Origin: Pelobates cultripes
Taxonomy: Eukaryota > Chordata > Amphibia > Anura > Pelobatidae
Length of the DNA: 64,000 bases
Assembly: GCA_933207985.1 (NCBI GenBank)
Contig: OW240916.1
Span: 137,730,122 to 137,794,121, forward strand
Direction of reading: 5' to 3'
Every line of letters starts with the position of its first letter. Position 1 is the stretch's first letter. Both the position numbers and the translations under genes were made by a program. This document shows, piece by piece, positions 12,844 through 25,420 of the stretch. The notes under the pieces were generated by a model, which saw nothing but the letters and a program-made list of their open reading frames with translations, did not search any database and was not told the origin of the DNA.

Positions 12844-13424
12844 GGGCCAGACTGGGAAAAAATTGTCACGTGCATTTTTTAATCACAGCGGCCCACTAAG
12901 AAGGGGGCGGGGCAGAGAGGGTGTGTTTTGACATCACCAATGACAAGCATGCCCCCTCTCAAAGTGCGCATGTTGGTTCAATGCTCTTCCAGGGCAGACC
13001 ATGTGCAGAGCTCTGCTGAAGAGCTCTAGCATGAGAAAAGGATCCTGTAATTGTTTTGCACAGCGCAAGCAAATTTAATAACATGCTTGCACTGTGTTTC
13101 AACTTGTCTATGGTGTATCTATAAATGGTATACCAGGAGACAAAAGGGCCAGGAAAAGGTATTGTGCAGTTTGGAGCCTGCTTGTGGGATTGCGTGTGTG
13201 TGTAGAGTGAGTTGGTTGTGGAGTGATATTGTGTAATAAGGTCGGTTTTAGTTGTGTTGTGTTTGTGGTGTAATGTAATGCATGTGTGGCTAGGGGCTGT
13301 AGGGAGTGTGTATTTAGGGGACGTAGCAATTGTGTGCATACAGGCTATAGTGTGTGTGTGAGGGTAATGTGTGTGTGTGAGGGTGATGTGTGTGAGTGCT
13401 GTGTGTGAGGGTTTTGTGTGAGAG
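12844..13424. mobile_element. hAT-like element start with GTGTGAG array
   Basis: CAGGGCCAGACTGGG at 12844 resembles hAT termini seen in frogs. A body with AAGGGGGCGGGGCAGAG follows, then a GTGTGTGAGGGTAATG-type array to 13424 that resumes at 14558 after an inserted element. A plausible far end is at about 16326 (CAGTCTAAACCTGTCCCTG), which would make 12844-16326 one nested composite, but the flanking 8-mers do not match well. Confidence 0.4.
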
Positions 13425-14185
13425 CAGGCCTGTCGCTACCGGGCAGGCAAACCAAGCGGGGCCCCAAGCAGAGCCGGTGCTTCCTATAAGGCTGCAGCAG
13501 CCTAAGCGCCACCTCTGTCCTCCCCTTCCCTGTAGCGTGGCCAAGGTCCTCTTCCTCTTGGCTGTCAGTCTGGGTACCGCGCGGTACAGGAGATTCAGTT
13601 TCCTGTTCCCGGCCGGACTGACAAAAAAGTGCACACTGAGTGCTCACCGACAGCCAGGAGGAAGAGGAGCTCGGCCACGCTAAAGGGAAGGGAAGGTGAG
13701 AACTGAGAAGAACATAGTGAGGAAGAGTAAAAAGAACAGAGGGAGGGGAAGGGGGGAGTAAAAAAAACATGGAGGGAGTAAAAAAACATGGGTGGAGAAA
13801 ATAAACATGGGAGGGAGTAAAAAGAACTTAGGGAGGCGGGGAGGGGAGTAAGAAGGACATGGGGGGAGTAAGAAGGACACGTGGGGAGGGGAGTAAGAAG
13901 GACGGAGGGAGTTAGAAGGACACAGGGAGGGGGGAGTAAGAAGCACCGGAGGAGGGGAGTAAGAAGGACACAGGGAGGGGGAGTAAGAAGGGTGGAGGGG
14001 AGGGGAGTAAGAAGGACACAGGGAGGGAGGAGGGGAGTAAGAAGGACACAGGGAGGGGGAGGGGGTAGTAAGGAGGACACAGGGAGGGGGAGTAAGAAGG
14101 ACACGGGGGAGCAGTTTTAGATAATTTGCACATGTTTGTGAGAACTGAAACATTTTAATGTTAGTGTGTGTGTGTCTGTTAGTAT

Positions 14186-14226
<41 letters not shown>

Positions 14227-14557
14227 TGTTAGTGTGTGTGTGTGTGTGTGTATGTTATAAGTATGTTGGATTTAGTTATTGTGCACTTTTTAATGTATAT
14301 TTAATTTTATGGTACAGTGGTGTTTTTTTGCAAATGTTCAATTGTTGAAAATGTTCAAATTGTATGCACATTATATGCAACAGCAGTATTTGCACTGTAA
14401 ATATTTTTTGTTTATATAAAGTGTGGGTGAACTTAAACTGTATGGCTATGCTGTGGTTCCTGTAGGCTTTGCGCGCGTCTGGTGGGGGGAGGGTAGGGTT
14501 GCGGGAGCCTCCATGTCGATTTTGCTTGGGGCCCCCAAATTCCTTCAAACGGCCCTG
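13425..14557. mobile_element. hAT-like non-autonomous element with purine array, 1133 bp
   Basis: It starts CAGGCCTGTCGCTACCGGG and ends CCTTCAAACGGCCCTG, flanked by a perfect 8-bp duplication, TGTGAGAG (13417-13424 and 14558-14565). The interior holds a strongly purine-biased array of about 24-bp units (AGTAAGAAGGACACAGGGAG) at about 13690-14110 and a GT run at 14164-14252. No transposase. The low-complexity open frames (FLLPP- and VRRTQGG-type) are artefacts of the array. Confidence 0.85.
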
Positions 14558-14647
14558 TGTGAGAGTGATGTGTGTGTGATGGTAATGTGTGTGAGAGAGT
14601 GTTGTGTGTGAGGGTGATGTGTGTGAGAGTGGTGTGTGTGAGGGTGA

Positions 14648-14679
<32 letters not shown>

Positions 14680-14709
14680 TGTGTATGTTAGGGCGGATTG
14701 TGTGGTGGG

Positions 14710-15605
14710 CAGTGGCGTACATACCAGGGTCGCAGGGGTCGCGGCTGCGACCGGGCCCGGCCCACCAGGGGGCCCGGCCGCCCCTGCGACCTGGTATGTA
14801 CGCCCAGGGCCAGCCTCTTCCCCTGGGGGGCCCAGGAGCCGACCACCCCAGGGCCCCCCGAGGCTGGCCCTGCTGACCCCAGCTGGCGGGTGGCTGGTCG
14901 GGCAGGCGGGCGCGCGAGGGAGCACTCAGTCTTCCGGCACCGACATCCCTACGCAGCGCGCGAGGGAGCTGAAGAGGAAGCACTGAGTGCTCCCTCGCGC
15001 GCCCGCCTGCCCGACCGGCCACCCGCCCAGGAGCCCAGCAGCAGCACCACTGGACCCCAGGGAATCCCCCCAGCACTCCAAAAGGTAAGGAGGCTGGGGG
15101 ATTATTAAAAAAACATGTGGTGTGTGAGTGTTGTGTGTGTGTTAGTGTGTGTGTGTGTTAGTGTGAGTGTTAGTGTGTGTGTTAGAGTGTGTGAGTGTTG
15201 TGTGTTAGAGTGAGTGTTAGTGTGTGTGTCTGCTAGTGAGTGTTAGTGTGTGTGAGTGTTAGTGTGTGTGTTAGTGTGTGTCTGTAGTGAGTGTTGGTGT
15301 GTGTGAGTGTTAGTGTGTGTGAGTGTTAGTGTGTGTGTCTGCTAGTGAGTGTTAGTGTGTGTGAGTGTTAGTATGTGTGTCTGCTAGTGAGTGTTAGTGT
15401 GTGTGAGTGTTAGTATGTGTGTCTGCTAGTGAGTGTCAGTGAGTCTTTGATGTCTGTTAGTGAGTGCATGTTTGTCAATGAGAGTGTATGTTTTGTAAGT
15501 GAGTGTGTATGTATGTCTGTCGCTGAGTGTGTCTCTGTCAGTAAATGTGTGTGTCTGTTAGCTAGTGTGTATGCGTCTGTAAGTGAGAGTGTGTGTGTCT
15601 TCAGC
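14710..15605 (+). mobile_element. GC-rich foldback hAT-like element with GT array
   Basis: CAGTGGCGTACATACCAGGG at 14710 and its inverse at 14785-14804 form a hairpin. A second palindrome, CAGGGCCAGCCTC to GAGGCTGGCCCTG, covers 14805-14872, and a third pairs 14880-14930 with 14980-15025. Then CTGGACCCCAGGGAAT and AAAGGTAAGGAGGCTGG lead into a GTGTGTGAGTGTTAGTG array (15118-15605). The same block order is found at 20597-21060 and, inverted, before 1 kb and at 26 kb. Confidence 0.6.
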
Positions 15606-15913
15606 ACTTACCTTTCTCCAGCGCCGGACTCCCTTGGCGCTGGGGATCCCTCGGCCTCTCAGCTCCGAATGTGACCGCGCACGCATTCAAACCGCCCATA
15701 GGAAAGCATTACTCAATGCTTTCCTATGGATGTTCAGTGTGCTCCTCTAGCTGCTGTCAGTGAGACAGCCACTAGAGGCTGGATTAACCCTCAGTGAAAC
15801 ATAGCAGTTTCTCTGAAACTACTATGTTTTCAGCTGCAGGGTTAAAACTAGAGGGACCTGACACCCAGACAACTTCATTGAGCTAAAGTGATCTGGGTGT
15901 CTGTAGTGGTCCT
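15605..15913 (-). mobile_element. TTAA-flanked MITE
   Basis: The right end reads GGTGTCTGTAGTGGTCCT followed by TTAA at 15914-15917. The body shares the hairpin AAAGCATTACTCAATGCTTT with the copy ending near 60166. The left end at the GT array is approximate. Confidence 0.55.
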
Positions 15914-15936
15914 TTAAGTGTGTGTGCATCTGCATG

Positions 15937-16326
15937 CACTGGCGTACATACCGCGGTCGCAGGGGTCGCAGCCCTGTAACCCCTGCGACCAGGTGCCCAC
16001 CGCCATGTGTTGCGGCCCGGCTCGCGCGCGGGGGGGCCCACGGATCAATTTTCGCACCGGGGCCCCATGGAATTATATTCATTTTAAATAATAATTAAAA
16101 AACAAAACATAACAGGCATTATATTCCTCCTTCCCTTCTTACCTTTAGCCTGGGAGGGGGGGACAGGCACGGTGGTGCCTGGGAGGGGGGCCCTCAGATA
16201 GCAGGGGCCCTGCATCGACCGGCCGGGGAGGTCTTGTAACCTCACCTGCCGGCCTCGGCCCATGACCATCGTGACCCACCGGGCATTTGACCAGTGTGCC
16301 CGATGGCCAGTCTAAACCTGTCCCTG
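15937..16326. mobile_element. hAT-like fragment, GC-rich
   Basis: ACTGGCGTACATACCGCGGT at 15937 matches the terminus at 14710 and forms a hairpin with CCCCTGCGACCAGG. GGCCCATGGAATTATATTC and a second GC block follow, ending CAGTCTAAACCTGTCCCTG near 16326, another hAT-like end. Confidence 0.45.
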
Positions 16327-17486
<1,160 letters not shown>

Positions 17487-17490
17487 TTAA

Positions 17491-18023
17491 AGGGACACTA
17501 TAGTCACCAAACAAGTTTAGCTTAATGAAGCAGTTTGTGTATTTAGATCATGTTCTGTAGACTCAATTCTCTGCCATTTAGGAGTTAAATCACGTTTTTT
17601 TCTGTTTAGGCAGCCCTAGCAATACCTCTCCTGGCTGTGACTCACACAGCCTGCATGGAAAATATGGTTTCACTTTCAATCAGATGTAACTTACTTTAAA
17701 ATTGTTTATCCTCTGCTCTCTAAATTGAACTTTAATCACACACAGGAGGCTGCTGCAGGATCTAGCAAGCTATTAACAGTGCAGCGGACACGAAATTATG
17801 AATTAAAAATAATTTACAATAAAGGAAGTGTAAACATTAGATGAATCTTCACAGGAGGTATTTAGGAAGACTGTGCAAGTCACATGGAGAGAGGTGGGAC
17901 TAGGGCTGCCTAAATAAAGTGATTTAACTCTTAAATGACAGAGAACTGACCAGTGGGATGGCAGACCTATACATCAAAACTGCTTCATTAAGCTAAAGTT
18001 GTTTTAATAACTATAGTGTCCCT
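17491..18023 (+). mobile_element. TTAA-flanked MITE, 533 bp
   Basis: TTAA (17487-17490) then AGGGACACTATAGTCACC; right end CTATAGTGTCCCT followed by TCAA, one change from TTAA. Internal ACAAGTTTAGCTTAATGAAG at the left is mirrored by CTTCATTAAGCTAAAGTTG at the right, so the inverted repeat exceeds 40 bp. Non-coding. Confidence 0.8.
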
Positions 18024-18026
18024 TCA

Positions 18027-18551
18027 AACAACCTGATGTAATACGCAATTTAAAAAACAAACTGATGTATTAAGCATTTATTCTTCATATATGTGATAAT
18101 TCTAAAAGAATACTCCATTTAATTTGTGCCAATAATTACCAACTAAATGTTCCGTAAACTGAGTGAAGTGCTATAAACGATTATATTATCATTAAAGTAT
18201 ATATTTTTTTTAACTTAGATCCACATAACAATGTATAATGATTATTTTAGAAATAAAGACATCTGTTACTTTTATTGATCACCAGAGAGTTTAAACCTTA
18301 TTCTGCAATCTGTATGTAAACAGTTCTTTTAGGAGCACTCAAATCTCAAAACCCAATATAGCTTATTGCAGTAAATGTAATGGTGCTAAGAGCATTTTTC
18401 TGTTAAATCATTTGAGTGGTTTGACTATAATCAGGGCTATTCTTGCACCTAAAGATTGTGAACAATATAGATCCTGTATACTCCAGCCTTGTCTAGCTGA
18501 GAATGATACTATCACTGTGCTCTCTTATCTTAAACCTAATCACCTCTAACC
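18027..18551. other. intron
   Basis: AT-rich; no feature recognised. Confidence 0.5.
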
Positions 18552-18555
18552 TTAA

Positions 18556-19130
18556 AGGGACATTATAGTCCACTTAATGTAGTGGTTCTGGTGTCTATAG
18601 CATGTCTATAACATGTCTATAACATGTTCTTGCAGGCTTAGCACTGTAAACACTGCTATTTCATAGAAAAGGCAGTATTCACACTGATGCCTTGTAACAC
18701 CAAAAGTGGCTATAGAAATATAGAATATGACGGCAGATGAGACCCATTCGGCCCATCTAGTCTGCCCAATTTTCTAAATACTTTCATTAGTCCTTAGCCT
18801 TATCTTATAGTTAGGAGAGCCTTATGCCTATCCCACGCATGCTTAAACTCCTTTTCTGCGTTAACCTCTACCACTTCAGCTGGAAGGCTATCATTCAAAC
18901 AACCACTAGAAGTGATTCCTATCTCTTTTACTGTGTTAACCTCTACCACTTCAGCTGGAAGGCTGTCATTCAAACAACCACTAGAAGTGATTCCTATCTC
19001 ACTGCTACACAATTTGCAGCACCTGCATTCAGAGTCTCCACGCTCTGCATTAGTTCAAATAATCTCTATGAGTAGACGCTTAGTTATGGGAAAGCATTGG
19101 ATTGGCAGAGATTTAGCAACATTGTTAAAG
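18556..19130 (+). mobile_element. TTAA MITE carrying a nested LINE-like fragment
   Basis: TTAA then AGGGACATTATAGTCCAC begins the MITE. At about 18710-18995 it is interrupted by ATAGAATATGACGGCAGATG and CCATCTAGTCTGCCCAATTT, a very common frog interspersed repeat, probably the 3' part of a LINE. Inside that, a 75-bp unit is duplicated in tandem (TTAACCTCTACCACTTCAGC at 18861 and 18936). The MITE resumes with CTCTATGAGTAGACGC; its right end is unclear. Confidence 0.55.
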
Positions 19131-19241
19131 AAGACAAAAAAAAAACCAAACATTGGCCACTAAGAATAGCACTGAAACTACTACGATCAATGTAATCATT
19201 CCCCTTTTATGATTTCACATATGTTAAGAAACATAAAGTAC

Positions 19242-19446
19242 CATAGCTTTATTGGAGTGGCCCCCTCCTTGGAATTCAATAGTCCCAAAGGCATCGGTGG
19301 GGCTGAGCTGCGTATGTTTCCCAACTGACCACTTTTCAGATTGCACATCATTGCGATTTAGTCTGCCCTCGTTCTTCTCATTTTGAATGACGGTAATACT
19401 TGGCGTTAAACCAACATGCTGGCCTATAAGACGCCCACAGCAACAC
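19242..19446 (-). CDS. TRPM3: TRPM3-like exon 2 of 4 seen (RCCCGRLIG...SNKAM)
   Basis: An AG acceptor at 19448-19447 (CTGTAG) is followed on the minus strand by 205 nt. With the AG from the previous exon this gives [14 protein letters not shown], then a more divergent linker ([18 protein letters not shown]), then the highly conserved [18 protein letters not shown] and SNKAM, ending in phase 0. The cysteine cluster and the GTIEFQGG block are hallmarks of TRPM1/3/6/7 N termini; the linker wording favours TRPM3. The donor is GTACTT, which lacks the usual G at +5, but the frame is closed shortly after (VLYVS then stop), so this boundary is the one that keeps the protein intact. Next-exon phase agrees (ATG followed by TAT GTA). 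Confidence 0.92.
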
Positions 19447-19448
19447 CT

Positions 19449-20410
19449 ACAGCATAAAGAAAACAATACATTTCATGTCTCAGCATCACAAAAACAGTTT
19501 CATCATTATTCTGTGGGGCCAAGAAGAGTCCAGCTGAATTTTCATGATAGCATCTGTGCTGTGAGAAACATTATACACATTATACACTATGCTAAACACA
19601 ACCATAAACAGCCTGTCACATCTCAACTTTTAAGTAATGGCTCAGCTATTATTCATCACAATTTAATCTAGGTACTCCATAAAATAATATACACTCCATT
19701 AATTTTACTATCACAATGCAGCATAAATAGCAGATGGTGATCACCAAATATAAGCTTTACCTGCAAAATGTGAGTAGAATGAGTGTTATATTCATCTGTC
19801 CAATTAATATATATATATATTTATTTATATTAATAGATATTAATATTGTTAAACGATTCCCACAATGCATTGCAATGCAAAACCAAATTTCATGGATAAT
19901 GGGTTTCCAAATACCCCTGTTAGTTGCCAATTTGCCTGCATTTTTAGTTAATAACTTAAGTAAATCAGAATTTAGGAACTGCCAGGGCTGAGTTACTTAG
20001 ACAAATATGGGTGACTAAAGTGAATGAAGACTGGCTGCACATTTCTTCAGTATTTGCTTAGAAAAATGAAGCTCTTAGCATCAACATTAGTATTAGCATA
20101 GGATAGAAATGCAATGTATAGCAATAAATAGAACAGGAAATATGGTTACAAATAACACTGATATCTAAAGATTTAAGTGAAAGAACCTTAAGACAAGAAA
20201 GAAACCAATATCAAAGATAAAAAATAAAAAAGTATATTAACTGGGTGTTCAAGTAGGCAAGGGAATAAGATATTAATGAAAAAGAGGTCTCTTGCTAGGT
20301 ATGCAAATGCATATTTGTTCTACCCATTTTATTTGTTGGTACCATGCCATCTAGCTACAGTAAAAGGATATAGAAGCAGATGATGCTCATCAAGAGATAT
20401 ACAGTTGTCC
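19449..20410. other. intron
   Basis: AT-rich sequence with a short (AT)n at about 19806-19822. No exon or repeat family recognised. Confidence 0.5.
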
Positions 20411-20596
20411 ACTAACAGGATCGGCCATAGGGGTGTGCGAGCTGTGCGGCCACATAGAGCGCCATGGCTGCAGGAGTGTCATGCAGCCGACATTGCTTGC
20501 ACATGCCCCAGGTTACAGGTGTGAAGGATATGCACAGAGCACCCCTATAAAGCAGGTTGACTATGTAGCTTAGTCGTGTGGCACCTGGGTGGAGGG

Positions 20597-21828
20597 CAGC
20601 GCTGTATTTAGCGCGAGGCTGACCAGGCATTTGCCTTGGGCGGCACTTTCAGGGGGCAGCAAAATAACCGCCCCCCAAACGCACTGGCAGATGCCTGGTC
20701 AGCCTCTTGTCCTGGGGGGGCTCAAGAAGTGGCCGGCTGGCCACCTCAGGGACCCCCTGAGGCTGGCATCTGTTCTATTTGCACGTGGGCGGCGAGGGAG
20801 TAATCTCTCCTGACCTCTTCCTGCTCCGCGCGCACCACAGTGATGCCGGAGCCAGAATATGACGTCACTCCGGCCTGGCACGAGGGAGCTTAGCAGGAAA
20901 AGCTCAGGAGAGAGTGCTCCCTCGCCGCCCTCCTCCACTGTTTGAATGCCTGTGCCAGCCTGCCAGCCCCACTGGACCCCAGGGAAGAATCAACTCCAGC
21001 TCCCAAAGGTAGGGATGCTGGATTGATTTGACATTAAAAAAAATAAAATATCAGTGTGTGTCTGTTAGTGAGTGTGTTAGTGTGTGTGTGTGTGTGTGTT
21101 AGAGTGTTAGTGTGTGTCTGTTAGTGAGTGTCTGTTAGTGAGTGTCTGTTAGTGAGTGTCTGTTAGTGAGTTAGTGAGTGTATTAGTGAGAGTGTTGTGT
21201 GTGTCAGTGAGAGTGTTAGTGTGTGTGTGTGTTAGTGAGAGTGTTAGTGTGTGTCAGTGAGAGTGTTAGTGTGTGAGTTAGTGAGTGTGTTAGTGTGTGT
21301 CTGCTAGTGAGTGTGTTAGTGTGTATGATAGAGATAGTGTTAGTGTGTGTCTGTTAGTGAGTGTGTTAGTGTGTGTCAGTGCGTATGTTAGTGTGTGTGT
21401 TAGCGTGTGTCTGTTAGTGAGTATGTTAGTGTGTGTCTGTTAGTGAGTGTTAGCTTGTGTCTGTTAGTGAGTAAGTTAGCGTGTCTGTCAGTAAGTGTGC
21501 TAGTGTGTGTCAGTGAGAGTGTTAGTGTGTGTGTGTTAGTGAGAATGTTAGTGCGTGTCTGTTAGTGAGTGTGTTAGTGTGTGTCAGGGAGTGTGTTAGT
21601 GCGTGTCTGTTAGTGAGTGTGTTAGTGCGTGTCTGTTAGTGAGTGTGTTAGTGTGTGTGTGTCAGTGACAGTGTTAGTGTGTGTCTGTTAGTGAATATGT
21701 TAGTGTTTGTCAGTGAGAGTGTTAGTGTGTGTATGTTAGTGATAGTGTTAGAGTGTGTCTGTTAGTGAATATGTTAGTGCCCAAATTTTGTCATGCCTAG
21801 GACAGCGCAAAACCAGAATACACCACTG
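20597..21828 (+). mobile_element. array-bearing hAT-like element, most complete copy (1232 bp)
   Basis: It begins CAGCGCTGTATTTAGCGCG and ends AACCAGAATACACCACTG, whose complement CAGTGGTGTATTC matches the start in outline. The flanks GTGGAGGG and GTGGGAGG agree at 6 of 8 positions, an eroded target duplication. Order: terminal hairpin (CCAGGCATTTGCC and its inverse), GC-rich hairpins with GCGAGGGAG, CCACTGGACCCCAGGGAA, AAAGGTAGGGATGCTGG, then about 730 bp of GTGTGTCTGTTAGTGAGTGT units, then a unique tail. A hAT-type fragment (CAGGATCGGCCATAGGGG) abuts it at 20418-20596. Confidence 0.75.
21050..21778. repeat. GTTAGTGAGTGT-type tandem array
   Basis: Irregular higher-order array built of GTGTGTCTGTTAGTGAGTGT and GTGTCAGTGAGAGTGTTAGT units inside the element above. 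The same units occur at 15118-15605 and, inverted, at 444-863. Confidence 0.9.
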
Positions 21829-21836
21829 GTGGGAGG

Positions 21837-23650
21837 TTTCATTATCTGGGTCTATCAGAGAACCAGATATGGCAGCAGGGGGCAGAGCCAAATTGGAGAC
21901 AGGGAAAAGCTAAATTGGAGATGGAGCAGGGCTAATTAGGTTACTGAGGCAGAGCTTCTCTCCCCAGTGGACACTGTAACTCAACACCCTGGTGCTATGA
22001 GACAACAGTGGCCCCTGAATAGAGAGGCTTATGGCATGTCTCCCTTCAGGGCCAATCCTTGTGGGGTGTGGGCCGCCCAGTTGTTCTATAGAAAACAAGG
22101 TGTTATGCGCTACCTTTAGGTAGATCCCGCCTCCACCTCTAACCTCTCAATATGGTATCAAACACCTGATATTTTTCCCAGACTTTTCCTTCATGTCTTC
22201 AATATGCTGGAGGTGTCGCTCTCAGTTTGTCACATTCTTATACATCTGGTGTACATCAGTTTGTCACAATCTTATACATCTGGTGTACATGCCCCTTGAA
22301 AAATGGATTATGGATCATAGTAAAAGGTATAATTTCTGACATGCTCGATGACCCTCCGCCATTTCAACCCGAGAGTGACTTAGAAGTACATAGTACTCCT
22401 AAGTCATTTTTGCAATAGAAAAAAATAAATTATTCACCATTTACTAAATGCTGCTAATTCCAGTCTACTTGGAAAAAAAAACATTCACAATTCACAGTGG
22501 GAAATTAGAGCTTAAGAAACTTCACTATCTTCTTTACAGAATAATATGGAGAAACAAACCAATCTGAGGTATCTATGGTTAGAGTATATTTTTAGGCAGT
22601 TCGGAACTGAATCTAAATCTAGTAACAGATTAATGTAGGCCTCATAGTTCTATAGAAGATGCCACCCTGCAAGACAACTCATGATTAAAGGGCTGGATCA
22701 CTTACATTATCTGAGCGGTCCACTTTCTCCTTACTGAGAATTGGATGTTGTCATAAAATTCTGCTATCCCCATCGCCCTCCTCTATTAATCACTTAATCC
22801 CTGCACCCTCGTCTACTTTTTTTTCTTCTTTTTTTTTCTGTTATTCCCAACTCAACAACTTTTACAACCCGTAATGCCTACAATAGGAAATCTGCTTTGG
22901 CTAAATTGCCAAATAATCGGTCAACTTAATTTTAGCAACAACTTTAAAATGTCAAAAGCCATGTCCAGGTTCATGTTTGAGATGACTATTGCTGTGTTTC
23001 TATTATTTATTTCAATTTATTATAGTCTATACTTTTTTTTATACAATGTATTGGAAAACTTAAAAACATAAAGATTATAAAAGGCAAGCTTACATTCTTT
23101 AGACATATTCTTTTAGTATCAGGGAAGCAGCAGCATAAACATTCTATACATTCTCTTGGCAATTAAAAAAAAAATTCTACAGGTATACTATATATAAAAG
23201 ATTGCGATTTTAGAATTGTATTCACATTGGTTCTACTACATATTAAAATGGAAATTATATGCAACATGTTTTGGCGAAAAATAGTGTAATACATAAGATC
23301 AGTGTTATAGACTGGCATGTGTTTTAAGTTAATTGTATCATTCTGCTTTGGGGTAAACTAAACAGAGAAGATATGAGGGGACATAAATTCAGTGGAGTTA
23401 AAATGTCTTTTTAAAAAAACAACAACTCTAGCTGAAAGTTAAGAAGATTTTGATTTATTTTCAGATTTAAGCCAGTCCTCCATATCTGAGGTCTTCTAAA
23501 GAAGGCTATGTTTTGATTAAATTCCAACTTAATTATAAGATCATGAGAACCTGGCAAAAAAATGGCTCAGTCACTAATTAAGCCACCTGTTCTTATTACA
23601 CTGCTACTATAAATATGCAAATATAAATTCATTGTTTATTTGCTTTTTAA
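21837..23650. other. intron with a small tandem duplication
   Basis: A 34-bp unit starting CAGTTTGTCACATTCTTATA is duplicated at 22223-22256 and 22257-22290. The sequence around 22560-22780 looks like a decayed L1-type LINE piece but could not be confirmed. The rest is plain AT-rich intron. Confidence 0.5.
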
Positions 23651-23655
23651 ATATT

Positions 23656-24838
23656 TGTGGTGAAACTTCGCCACTTTTTTTTGGAGGGGCCTGTTTGCCA
23701 GCCTCCTACCCTGTGACTATGGCCCCTGCAATAGACCTGGCTAAAATACTTTAAACTGGCTTTGCTCACGCAATTGGGACTATATGGTTTGTTTACGGAA
23801 TAGCCGCATTAAACCGGAGACCACCCTGTTAAGCTTAATTGATACATTGCTGCAATTTCCACCGCAGTGGTCTAAGTTTTCATCTGGGTGGCTGCAATTC
23901 CTATGGATGACCATGAGGTGGCTGCCATCTTCTTCGCATGGACCAAACCCGTGAATAGACTTCAGGGGGACTTAGCTGCGAATGCCCTGGCACTATTTTC
24001 GGCATGAAAACTTCACAGTTCCCGGTCGGTCCTCTAGCGGCACTTAGCTGCGATTCTATGGAGCTATATTCGGCTATGGGACCATGCCTGCGGTCGGTGA
24101 AATAAATGGCTTCCATAAATTTCCTGAACCTCTGAACTGATCTGGGTGATTTTTGGATATGTTGGTCACCCAGATCAGGGCTATCAGGGGATGTAACATT
24201 GGGGATATGATGTGTTTTGGGGTACTTTGACTTTGGACTTTGTAGAAATGTGTGTTTTTTCTGCCTGGAGATAATTGGGTTAATACAGTATCTGACTCAA
24301 TTATCTTTAAGGCAGAGGGGAGGGATTGTATGTTTGTTATAGAAGTGTCATGCATTTAATCACTGTTCTTATTGGTCTGTGTCTTTGTGTTGGAGTCACC
24401 AACAAGGTCAATGAGGGTGTACCCCTTGCATGGGGATTGTCATAAAAGGACAGTGTGGCACCATTAAAATTCAGTCTTACTTTTACCCTCAACACTGAGT
24501 TTTGTCTCTTGTTGTAAAGAACTGCTATACAGTACCAGCTGTACCAGCTATAATCCCTGCTCCTAGGATTGCTCTTTAGATTACTATACTGGCTAAAATC
24601 ACTAGCTCTTTTAAGAGCTACACAGCCAGACCTGCTATACTCTCTTGGAGGAGAGGTTTACCCAGTGGAAGCTGGATCCTTGTCTTAGGTCTAGGGTGGG
24701 TGGGGGACAGCGAGACCCCAGCCAAGTTGCGGAAGCCAAGGGGCTACGGTACTTATTGCGGTTCTTACAGTACTCAAGGCGACTAGGAAGCAACGATTGG
24801 CAGAGGCACCCAGTCGGGGGGCCAGGCGGTCCGTCACA
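23656..24838 (+). mobile_element. solo LTR B, copy 2 (1183 bp)
   Basis: It starts TGTGGTGAAACTTCGCCAC and ends GGCGGTCCGTCACA, with a perfect ATATT duplication at 23651-23655 and 24839-24843. It shares terminal and internal blocks with 6283-7261 (GCCTCCT..TGACTATGGCCCCTG near one end, GGTCCGTCACA at the other). A CATAAAAGGACAG box at 24441 may be its TATA element and AATAAATGGC near 24101 is an alternative signal, both inferred. No internal genes. Confidence 0.88.
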
Positions 24839-24843
24839 ATATT

Positions 24844-25410
24844 GCCATGTGTTTTGTTAAAAATAAAATGACAAATGGTAGCATATAAAATATAATATAA
24901 GCAATGTGGCACACAAAAGTGTTAGGAGGAAGAGAGCTCTATGGGTTAGCATCCTGGAATGAAAGAAACGCTACATTGTAAAAAATATATATATTTTATA
25001 ACAATTTAGTAGATATTAATGCTTATACATGGGCATCATTAGCTAGAAATAGCTGCAGATCTGTGATCCAATCATATATTTAGTAGAAATGTGCATTCAT
25101 CTGTAAAAATCAATTTATTCAACAGCTTCCCCTAAAAACTAAACACCCCATTTACCCTAATACTAACACAGTTATTTACTAACATGAGTATTCAAAGTGA
25201 AAATTGTGGCCTTCAATTTGAAATTCAATTGGAATTCTCACTTTAGTGAAACAGTAACCCAAATTTCCATAATCCTTTGCACTCCCTACAACCAAGTAAT
25301 AAATGTAACCCCACTTTAGCCCTACATCCAGTGTTCCTTAGCATTCCTTATAACACAAATATAGCTCCTCTAAAGGTTTTACAGTATTTCTGCCACCTTC
25401 TACGCCCTTT
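24844..25410. other. intron
   Basis: AT-rich; nothing recognised. Confidence 0.5.
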
Positions 25411-25420
25411 GCATTTACAC

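Noticed and set aside
13595..14153. Overlapping open frames of 157-169 codons rich in Ser, Leu and Pro
   Set aside because: They come from the purine tandem array in a hAT element; several frames are open at once and there is no conserved domain.
14276..15108. A 266-codon minus-strand frame and a 136-codon plus-strand frame
   Set aside because: They span GC-rich foldback hairpins and a GT array of mobile elements; no protein family is recognisable.
12844..16326. One giant hAT element with CAGGGCCAGACTGG and complement CAGGGACAGGTTTAGACTGG ends
   Set aside because: The flanking 8-mers match poorly, so I list the parts separately and keep the composite only as a possibility.
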